Assembly: GCF_014645135.1 (NCBI RefSeq)
Contig: NZ_BMLH01000001.1
Location: forward strand, 930,001 to 994,000
From: Rheinheimera tangshanensis
GTDB lineage: Bacteria > Pseudomonadota > Gammaproteobacteria > Enterobacterales > Alteromonadaceae
Reading direction: 5' to 3'
Length of the DNA: 64,000 bases
The position numbers and the translations under genes are program-made. Each line of letters opens with the position of its first letter. Within the stretch, counting starts at the first letter, position 1. The notes under the pieces are model-generated. The model saw only the letters and a program-made list of their open reading frames with translations, was not told the origin of the DNA and did no database searches. Positions 57,933 through 64,000 of the stretch are shown in pieces.

Positions 57933-58238
57933 TTATTCCGCCTTCTTTTTCACTTCGACGAGCTCATTGCATAAATTTAGAGCAATCATCAGCAAAACGT
58001 CCTCATTCATATGCACGCCTGGTTTGAATTTTGTACTGGCGACTCGTTGTTCCAGTTCATCAATGGCCGCTTGCAGCCGTTGTTCTTCACCTAAAGGACA
58101 GGAAACTTTCAGCACACGGCCTAAAACTGAAATCGTCAGTTGCTTAGGTTTTGCACTGGCGGCAGGTTTTACTACAGGTTTTTTCACTACAGCTTCAGCC
58201 GGAGGTGGGTCAACGGGACGAAATTTACGTAAATGCAT
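57933..58238 (-). CDS. zapA: Cell division protein ZapA
   Basis: ZapA bundles FtsZ. The start at 58238 (AAGGGA 6 nt upstream) gives 101 aa: a Pro/Ala/Val/Lys-rich N-terminal tail (about 1-33), then the ZapA fold KQLTISVLGRVLKVSCPLGEEQRL, AIDELEQRV, and LLMIALNLCNEL near the end. The long C-terminal coiled coil of E. coli ZapA (109 aa) is largely absent while the N tail is extra. Divergent from ygfB. A longer in-frame extension upstream is a shadow. Confidence 0.85.
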   Translation of the reverse strand: MHLRKFRPVDPPPAEAVVKKPVVKPAASAKPKQLTISVLGRVLKVSCPLGEEQRLQAAIDELEQRVASTKFKPGVHMNEDVLLMIALNLCNELVEVKKKAE

Positions 58239-58340
58239 GATAGTTCCCTTAGGCCTGCGATTGGGGCGTCCATCTGTTGGCGGGTAGAACCAGCAAATGG
58301 TAGGATAGCTGCCTTGAAAAGTCGCTTGGGCCGAAAAATT

Positions 58341-58922
58341 ATGACGACAGAAATTTTTAAATCTTACGATCACTGGACCAGTTTGCTGGATCAATCTTAC
58401 CTGATGGCGTCGGCCGCCGAAGTACATGGCTTGATCGCAGGTTTGCTAAGTGGTGGTGTGAGCGCAGAACCGGCGAAGATTTTACCAGTTCTGCATGACT
58501 TCTTAAATGATGGACAAGCCTTATCTGCCCCTGTTAAAGCAGATATTTCTGATTTAATTATGCAAACGTCTGAATCTTTGGCACAGACCGACTATTCCTT
58601 CGCGTTATTGCTGCCGGGCGACGACGATTCCTTGCCGGAACGTCTCGAAGCTATGGTCGAATGGACCCAGTCTTTTTTGGTCGGTTTTGCTATTCAACAG
58701 AACGATTTATCCATTTGTTCGGCTGAAGTAAAAGATGCGATAGAAGAGCTGACCGAAATTACCAAAATTGACGTATTTGCCATAGATGACAACAGCGCCG
58801 AGAGTAACGAAGAGTCGTACTTTTTAGTGCTGGAGCATATTCGTTTGCTGGTGCTGACTTGCTTTAACGAAGTAGGGCTGAAATTCAGCAAAAACGAAGT
58901 TCAGAATAAAACTTTGCATTAA
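58341..58922 (+). CDS. ygfB: UPF0149 family protein YgfB
   Basis: The 193-aa protein has a helical UPF0149 pattern: ASAAEVHGLIAGLLSGG, LLPGDDDSLPERLEAMVEWTQSFLVGF and VKDAIEELTEITKID, with an acidic C-terminal part (EEYFL-type EESYFLVLEHIRLL). Function is only partly known in relatives. I start at ATG 58341; the ORF extends upstream over the zapA promoter without family-like sequence. Confidence 0.9.
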   Translation: MTTEIFKSYDHWTSLLDQSYLMASAAEVHGLIAGLLSGGVSAEPAKILPVLHDFLNDGQALSAPVKADISDLIMQTSESLAQTDYSFALLLPGDDDSLPERLEAMVEWTQSFLVGFAIQQNDLSICSAEVKDAIEELTEITKIDVFAIDDNSAESNEESYFLVLEHIRLLVLTCFNEVGLKFSKNEVQNKTLH

Positions 58923-58934
58923 GAGCCTTTCGCA

Positions 58935-60248
58935 ATGAATTTGAGTCTCCATCAAAACAGACGTGAGCGCTTGCTTACATTTATCTCAAACAACAGCGTA
59001 GTGTTGGTGCCAGCTGCAGTGGAATTAACCCGCAGCCGCGACACCGAATATCCTTTTCGTCAGGACAGCGACTTCTTTTATCTGACAGGTTTTAACGAAC
59101 CCGATGCGCTTTTGATCTTAAGCAAAGACAATTCTGGACAGACTGCTAGTCTGTTGCTGTGCCGCCCTAAGGACCAGTTGGCTGAAATCTGGCAAGGCCG
59201 CCGTTTAGGGCCAGAGCAAGCCAAAGCTGTATTGGGTTTGGATGCTTTGCCTGTTGCAGAGCTGGATACAGAGCTTTTAAAAGCACTGAATCAAAAAACT
59301 ACGCTTTATTATGCGCAGGGCACTTACGCAGAATTTGACGCTAAAGTAGCAGCTACCTTAGCCACCTTAAGGCGTTACCCTAAACGGGGCTACGTGGCAC
59401 CGACAGTGCAGCAGGATTTACGGCCTGTCACAGCCGAAATGCGTTTGTTTAAAGATCAAGACGAAATTCATCAGATGCGCCAGGCCGGTTATATCAGTGC
59501 CAAAGCGCATAAAAGAGCGATGCAAGCTGCCAAAGCTGGTGTGTGGGAGTATCAGCTTGAAGCCCATATCCTGCATGAGTTTGCTATGCATGGTGCACGT
59601 TTCGCTGGCTACAACACCATTGTGGGTGCTGGTGAAAACGGCTGTATTTTGCATTACACCGACAATAGCTGTCAGCTCAAAGACGGTGATTTAGTGTTGA
59701 TTGACGCTGGCGCTGAGTATCAGGGCTATACGGCCGATATTACCCGTACTTTCCCGGTTAGCGGTAAGTTCAGCCCGGAACAGGCTGCGTTATATCAGGT
59801 GGTACTGAATGCTCAGTACGCTGCTTGTGCAAAGGTAAAACCTGGCAATAAGTTTAAAGATGCGCTCGACGCAGCTTGTTTAGAGCTAACTAAAGGCTTA
59901 TTGGAGTTAGGCATTTTACAAGGCGATCTGGAGCAGCTAGTAAAAGACAACGCCTGCAAAACCTATTTTATCCATGGCTTAGGCCACTGGTTAGGTTTGG
60001 ATGTACATGATGTTGGTGCTTACAAAGTTGCTGGTGAAGAGCGGCCTTTTGCACCGGGCATGATCTTAACCATAGAGCCGGGTTTATATATCCCCACAGG
60101 GTCGCCTTGTGATCCGAAGTGGTGGGGCCTGGCTGTACGGATTGAAGATGATTTGCTGGTCACAGCACAAGGGCACGACAACTTAACAGACTTAGTGCCG
60201 AAAGAAATCGCCGAAATCGAAGCCTTAATGGCGCAGGGCCACAGCTAA
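58935..60248 (+). CDS. pepP: Xaa-Pro aminopeptidase
   Basis: Removes N-terminal residues before proline. The 437-aa protein (E. coli 441) has a pita-bread fold with the metal ligands in LIDAGAEYQGYTADITRTF (two Asp), HGLGHWLGLDVHDVG (His), LTIEPGLYIP (Glu) and VRIEDDLLVT (Glu). It is 12 bp after ygfB and 15 bp before ubiH, as in E. coli. Confidence 0.96.
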   Translation: MNLSLHQNRRERLLTFISNNSVVLVPAAVELTRSRDTEYPFRQDSDFFYLTGFNEPDALLILSKDNSGQTASLLLCRPKDQLAEIWQGRRLGPEQAKAVLGLDALPVAELDTELLKALNQKTTLYYAQGTYAEFDAKVAATLATLRRYPKRGYVAPTVQQDLRPVTAEMRLFKDQDEIHQMRQAGYISAKAHKRAMQAAKAGVWEYQLEAHILHEFAMHGARFAGYNTIVGAGENGCILHYTDNSCQLKDGDLVLIDAGAEYQGYTADITRTFPVSGKFSPEQAALYQVVLNAQYAACAKVKPGNKFKDALDAACLELTKGLLELGILQGDLEQLVKDNACKTYFIHGLGHWLGLDVHDVGAYKVAGEERPFAPGMILTIEPGLYIPTGSPCDPKWWGLAVRIEDDLLVTAQGHDNLTDLVPKEIAEIEALMAQGHS

Positions 60249-60263
60249 CAACAGGATTGATGG

Positions 60264-61505
60264 ATGTCAGACACTCACAGTGCAGAACAAGCTTTGGATC
60301 TGGTGATCGCAGGCGGTGGTATGGCCGGATCACTGCTGGCTTATGTGCTGCTGAGTCAAAACCCTGCATTAAAGCTGGCTATTGTTGAACAAAGTCCTGT
60401 GCTTGGTAATGACGAGCAGCCCTCCAAAGTCAGCTTCGATAGCCGTAGCATAGCGCTGGCCCATGGCAGTGTGGAGCTACTGCAGCAATGGGGCTTATGG
60501 CAGGATTTAAAGCAAAGCGGCTGCGCTATTGAGCATATTCAGATTTCCGACCGTGGTCATTTTGGTAAAACCTACTTAAATGCTACCGATCATCAGTTAT
60601 CCGCTTTAGGCCAGGTGATTGAAGTCGAAGCCATAGGCGAAGTGCTCTGGCAAAAACTTAAGCACTTCACAACACAAGGCCGTTTAAGCTGGTTTTACAA
60701 GGACGCTATTAGCGCCTTAAATCCAACCACAGAGTTACAGCACATCAGCCTGAAAAGTGGTGCGCAACTGCAAAGCAAGTTACTGGTGATAGCTGAGGGC
60801 GGTTTATCTCCAAGCCGCACTTTAGCGGGTTTTGAGCTGAAGTCGGATGATTATCAGCAGCATGCGCTGATTGCCAATATAGGCTTAGCCGACTCGCATC
60901 AACACAAAGCTTTTGAGCGTTTTACCCCAACAGGGCCACTGGCTTTATTGCCGTTAACCAGGCAGCGGTATTCGCTGGTCTGGACTTTAACGCCAGAACA
61001 AGCAGCACAGCATTTAAACCAAAGCGACGCAGAGTTTTTAGCCGCTTTGCAGCAAGCCGCAGGCCACAGGGCAGGGGTATTTAAATCTGTCGGTCAGCGG
61101 GTGGTTTATCCGTTGAGTTTAAAACGGGCCACTGAAGCGGCGCGCCATCGCACTCTGTTACTCGGTAATAGTTTGCATAATCTGCACCCTATAGCAGGCC
61201 AGGGTTTTAATCTGGCCATTCGGGATATTTTTAGTTTAAGTCTGCTTTTGCAAAAACATCAGACGGATGTGGGTTGTTATCAATTAACCAAAGCTTATCA
61301 GCAGGCGCGTTTACCTGATATGCAACAAGTGATTTTGTATACCGACTCCTTGGTTCGGCTATTTTCCAATTCATCCCGCCTGATGGCGCTTGGCCGTAAC
61401 ACAGGCTTGTTTGGGTTAAACCTTTGTCCTGATTTAAAACAAGTTGTGGCTAACCAGGCCATGGGACTGAATTCTATTCGCCAGTTAAAGGCGCTTTTGA
61501 CTTAA
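60264..61505 (+). CDS. ubiH: 2-octaprenyl-6-methoxyphenol hydroxylase
   Basis: A flavin monooxygenase of ubiquinone synthesis. The 413-aa protein has LVIAGGGMAGSLLAYVLL for FAD, GPLALLPL, and the family's GNSLHNLHPIAGQGFNLAIRD that contacts FAD. Placement between pepP and ubiI supports UbiH rather than another member. Confidence 0.94.
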   Translation: MSDTHSAEQALDLVIAGGGMAGSLLAYVLLSQNPALKLAIVEQSPVLGNDEQPSKVSFDSRSIALAHGSVELLQQWGLWQDLKQSGCAIEHIQISDRGHFGKTYLNATDHQLSALGQVIEVEAIGEVLWQKLKHFTTQGRLSWFYKDAISALNPTTELQHISLKSGAQLQSKLLVIAEGGLSPSRTLAGFELKSDDYQQHALIANIGLADSHQHKAFERFTPTGPLALLPLTRQRYSLVWTLTPEQAAQHLNQSDAEFLAALQQAAGHRAGVFKSVGQRVVYPLSLKRATEAARHRTLLLGNSLHNLHPIAGQGFNLAIRDIFSLSLLLQKHQTDVGCYQLTKAYQQARLPDMQQVILYTDSLVRLFSNSSRLMALGRNTGLFGLNLCPDLKQVVANQAMGLNSIRQLKALLT

Positions 61506-61538
61506 AAAAAGAACCTTCGCCTAAAAAAGAGATCACCA

Positions 61539-62744
61539 ATGGTCGAAAATGATATTTGTATAGTAGGTGCAGGCAGTGCAGGTTTAACCCTGGCGCTGTT
61601 GCTGGCCGACTCACCGCTTAAAATTGCTGTGCTGGATAAAGACCCGGCGCCAGAGCTGGTCGCTCCCAGCTTAAAGCGGGTGAGCGCACTGAATCAGGCA
61701 TCAAAACGCTTATTGAGTCAGTTGGGCGTTTGGCAGGATTTAACCTCAGCTGCGCCATATACCGATATGAAAGTATGGGAAGCCGATAGTTTTGGCCGTA
61801 TCGAGTTTTCTGCGCTGGAACAAGGCTGTGATGAGCTCGGCTGGATGGTCGACAACGAACAGCTGCGTGCCGTGCTTTACCGCAAACTAAAAAGCAAAGC
61901 CAATGTCAGTTGCTTGTTTCAAAGCCGCATTCTAACTATCAGCAATAGCGAACAACAAAACCTGCTGACGCTTGAAGGCCAAAGCCCAATCCTCTGCAAA
62001 CTGCTGGTGGCAGCCGATGGCGCTAACTCCTTTGTCCGTCAGCAACTACAGATGCCTATCGCCTTTTGGGATTACCAGCATCAGGCCTTAGTAGCACAAG
62101 TTCGTACCACACAACCGCATCAAAGCTGCGCCCGTCAGGTATTTTTACCCACAGGCCCGCTGGCCTTATTGCCATTGGCCGACCCGAATCTGGTTTCTAT
62201 TGTCTGGAGTACCAGCCCGGAGCAGGCCGCTGAATTACAAGCCATGCCCGCCGATCAGTTTAATAAAGCTTTAACAGCAGCCAGTAATTCTGTGCTGGGT
62301 TTGTTGCAGCTTGAATCGGACATCAACAGCTACCCGCTAAAAATGCGTTATGCCAGCGAATGGGTATTGAATAAAACCGTGCTGGTGGCCGACGCTGCTC
62401 ACACCATTCACCCGCTGGCGGGGCAGGGCATGAACCTAGGTTTAATGGACGTTGCCGCATTAGCAGAACTAATAGGTCAGCAAATTAACGCGCAAAAACC
62501 TATTAACGAGCAACGTATGCTGCGAAATTACGAGCGCTGGCGCAAAGCCGAAGCTCAAACTCTGATCGCCGCTATGGAAGCCTTTAAACAAGGCTTTGGC
62601 CGCCAAAACCCGCTGCTGAAATTAGTGCGCGGTGTGGGAATGTCGCTGACCGACAAACTACCTTTCGTAAAACAAAAAATAATGGCAGCGGCTTTGGGTG
62701 ATTCTGGCGATCTTCCTTTAAAAGCAAGACCTGCAGCCAAGTGA
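61539..62744 (+). CDS. ubiI: UbiI-type FAD-dependent ubiquinone hydroxylase
   Basis: A second flavin hydroxylase of the same family (401 aa): DICIVGAGSAGLTLALLLA, GPLALLPLADPNLVSIVWS and ADAAHTIHPLAGQGMNLGLMD. In E. coli ubiI (visC) follows ubiH and performs the C5 hydroxylation of ubiquinone. It could act as UbiF in part, because the two are hard to separate by eye. gcvT follows, as in relatives. Confidence 0.88.
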   Translation: MVENDICIVGAGSAGLTLALLLADSPLKIAVLDKDPAPELVAPSLKRVSALNQASKRLLSQLGVWQDLTSAAPYTDMKVWEADSFGRIEFSALEQGCDELGWMVDNEQLRAVLYRKLKSKANVSCLFQSRILTISNSEQQNLLTLEGQSPILCKLLVAADGANSFVRQQLQMPIAFWDYQHQALVAQVRTTQPHQSCARQVFLPTGPLALLPLADPNLVSIVWSTSPEQAAELQAMPADQFNKALTAASNSVLGLLQLESDINSYPLKMRYASEWVLNKTVLVADAAHTIHPLAGQGMNLGLMDVAALAELIGQQINAQKPINEQRMLRNYERWRKAEAQTLIAAMEAFKQGFGRQNPLLKLVRGVGMSLTDKLPFVKQKIMAAALGDSGDLPLKARPAAK

Positions 62745-63088
62745 CAGGCTGTTAAAAGATCTAAAATTGCAGGGTTGTTGGCTACAACTCTGCTATTCGC
62801 ATTATTAAATCTAATCCAAAAGGGGCTGTTGGCCTCTGGTGCCATCGGTTATAATCCACTTCATCTTAAAAATGTCATCCGGTTATAAGCAGATTTCTGT
62901 GACCAACTGATGACAGCAAGTCTGAGTGTTTGAAGTTGCATAACGCGGCCTGAAAGCTCCAGCGGCACAGGCCAGAATTTAACGTCTGCTTTGGCAGCGG
63001 TACCTAAGTAGTTTGAAGTTACAGCGAGATTGCAAAGTCAATAAAGCTGTAGCCTCAAATACGACGGTAAAAACTGGGAAAAATACAG
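62745..63088 (+). other. Gene-free region before gcvT with probable promoter and leader
   Basis: No credible gene. CGGTTATAA occurs twice (62846-62854 and 62880-62888), 34 bp apart. Further on are an inverted repeat GGCCTG/CAGGCC (62947-62973) and CTGC/GCAG. TTTGAAGTT also appears twice. No glycine riboswitch core is visible. Confidence 0.5.
62827..62855 (+). promoter_or_regulatory. Possible promoter of gcvT
   Basis: TGTTGG (62827-62832), 17 nt, TATAAT (62850-62855). The -10 is exact, the -35 poor, so an activator may help. Transcription from here would give a leader of about 230 nt. Confidence 0.5.
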
Positions 63089-64000
63089 ATGGCCCAAAAA
63101 ACAGTATTATTCGCAAAGCATGTAGAATGTGGCGCAAAGATGGTGGACTTTCACGGCTGGGATATGCCGCTGAACTACGGTTCACAACTTGAAGAACACC
63201 ACAATGTCCGCCAGGACGCTGGTATGTTCGACGTCTCTCACATGACTATCGTTGACCTGCAAGGGCCAAACACCCGTAACTTCCTGCGTTATTTACTTGC
63301 CAACGACGTCAACAAACTGACTGTGTCAGGCAAAGCCTTATACAGCGGCATGTTAAACGAAGCCGGTGGCGTGATTGACGACTTAATAGTGTATTTCCTT
63401 GCAGAAGACTTCTTCCGTTTAGTCGTCAACTCAGCCACCCGCGAAAAAGACTTAGCCTGGATCAACCAGCAAGCCGCAGCTTATAACGTCACTGTAACCG
63501 AACGCCCAGAGTTCGCCATGATTGCAGTGCAAGGCCCACAAGCCAAAGCCAAAGTAGCCACCTTATTAACAGAAGAGCAAAAAGCAGCTGTTGCTGGTAT
63601 GAAGCCATTTTTTGGTGTTCAGGCCGGTTCTTTGTTTATTGCAACCACTGGCTACACAGGCGAAGACGGTTATGAAATCTCTTTACCTAACGAAGAAGCC
63701 GCTGACTTCTGGCAAAAACTGCTGGACGCTGGTGTAAAACCAGCTGGTTTAGGCGCTCGTGACACCTTACGTTTAGAAGCAGGTATGAACCTGTATGGTC
63801 AGGATATGGACGAAACTGTATCTCCGCTGGCAGCCAACATGGGCTGGACTATTGCGTGGGAACCAAGCGACCGTAACTTTATTGGCCGTGCTGCTTTAGA
63901 ACAGCAAAAAGCCGCCGGCACTATGAAGCTGGTAGGTTTAGTGATGGAACAAAAAGGCGTATTACGTCACGGCCAAAAAGTTGTGACTGAAGGCGGCGAA
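63089..64000 (+). CDS. gcvT: Glycine cleavage system T protein (5' part, runs off window)
   Basis: GcvT transfers the methylene group from the H-protein-bound aminomethyl to tetrahydrofolate. The frame is open from 63089 to the window end, 304 of about 360 expected codons. The start reads [15 protein letters not shown], then [30 protein letters not shown], and [14 protein letters not shown], all GcvT hallmarks. It follows ubiI, the standard neighbour, after a 344-bp gap. Confidence 0.95.
   Translation, partial: MAQKTVLFAKHVECGAKMVDFHGWDMPLNYGSQLEEHHNVRQDAGMFDVSHMTIVDLQGPNTRNFLRYLLANDVNKLTVSGKALYSGMLNEAGGVIDDLIVYFLAEDFFRLVVNSATREKDLAWINQQAAAYNVTVTERPEFAMIAVQGPQAKAKVATLLTEEQKAAVAGMKPFFGVQAGSLFIATTGYTGEDGYEISLPNEEAADFWQKLLDAGVKPAGLGARDTLRLEAGMNLYGQDMDETVSPLAANMGWTIAWEPSDRNFIGRAALEQQKAAGTMKLVGLVMEQKGVLRHGQKVVTEGGE

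Noticed and set aside
62745-63088. Glycine riboswitch before gcvT
   Set aside because: The tandem aptamer core sequences are not seen in this stretch.

Overview
The window is a stretch of gammaproteobacterial chromosome. The blocks lpxB-rnhB-dnaE-accA-tilS, yoaA-tsaB, slp-fadD-rnd-minEDC, smc-zipA-ligA, gltX beside a tRNA-Val cluster, and serA-rpiA-fau-6S RNA-zapA-ygfB-pepP-ubiH-ubiI-gcvT are all conserved in Enterobacterales, Vibrionales and Alteromonadales. SMC instead of MukB, the fused hisIE and hisB genes, LURP-one and DUF3014 proteins and Gln-rich, moderate-GC coding point to an Alteromonadales/Chromatiales-type marine or freshwater bacterium. My best guess is a relative of Rheinheimera or Alishewanella. 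That is inference; no 16S gene is present.

Layout. 1-7.1 kb: lipid A synthesis, RNase HII, replicative polymerase, acetyl-CoA carboxylase alpha and tRNA-Ile lysidine synthase on the + strand. 7.2-9.4 kb: a diguanylate cyclase and a patatin-like lipase on the - strand. 9.6-11.2 kb: a DUF3014 membrane protein, an acyltransferase and 4.5S SRP RNA. 11.3-19.3 kb: the complete histidine operon hisGDCBHAF(IE) on the - strand, with a His-rich leader peptide and attenuator. 19.5-22.6 kb: a small unknown protein, the YoaA helicase and TsaB. 22.6-29.5 kb: an accessory block (101-aa unknown, SDR/DUF2878/chalcone-isomerase-like operon, TonB-dependent receptor, alkaline phosphatase) that interrupts the usual tsaB-slp neighbourhood. 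29.7-39.2 kb: slp, an exported methyltransferase-like protein, a hydrolase, a 72-bp tandem repeat array, fadD, rnd, a DUF4397 lipoprotein, minCDE and ycgL. 39.2-43 kb: a lytic transglycosylase, YcgM and YcgN homologues, an MscS channel and CysZ. 43.1-51.6 kb: smc-zipA-ligA, a DUF2919 protein and a TPR protein with a degenerate receiver domain. 51.8-52.5 kb: four tRNA-Val(UAC) genes followed by tandem copies of a tRNA 3' end. 52.6-64 kb: gltX, a DUF481 protein, serA, rpiA, fau, 6S RNA, zapA, ygfB, pepP, ubiH, ubiI and the start of gcvT, which runs off the window.

Most genes are core housekeeping. I saw no prophage, restriction-modification, toxin-antitoxin, CRISPR or secretion cluster, and no transposase. 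The least explained structures are non-coding. They are: (i) two 74-bp tandem repeats, each starting with the 3' end of tRNA-Val, which resemble the rtT repeats of the E. coli tyrT operon; (ii) two copies of a long perfect palindrome, each at a convergent gene end 12.7 kb apart; (iii) a 4.3-copy 72-bp array with an alternating pattern; (iv) an inverted repeat that would hide the ribosome-binding site of the DUF4397 lipoprotein gene. Among proteins, the receiver domain at 50-51.6 kb has Ser in place of the phospho-accepting Asp. All family assignments come from reading the sequence by eye; no database search was run.
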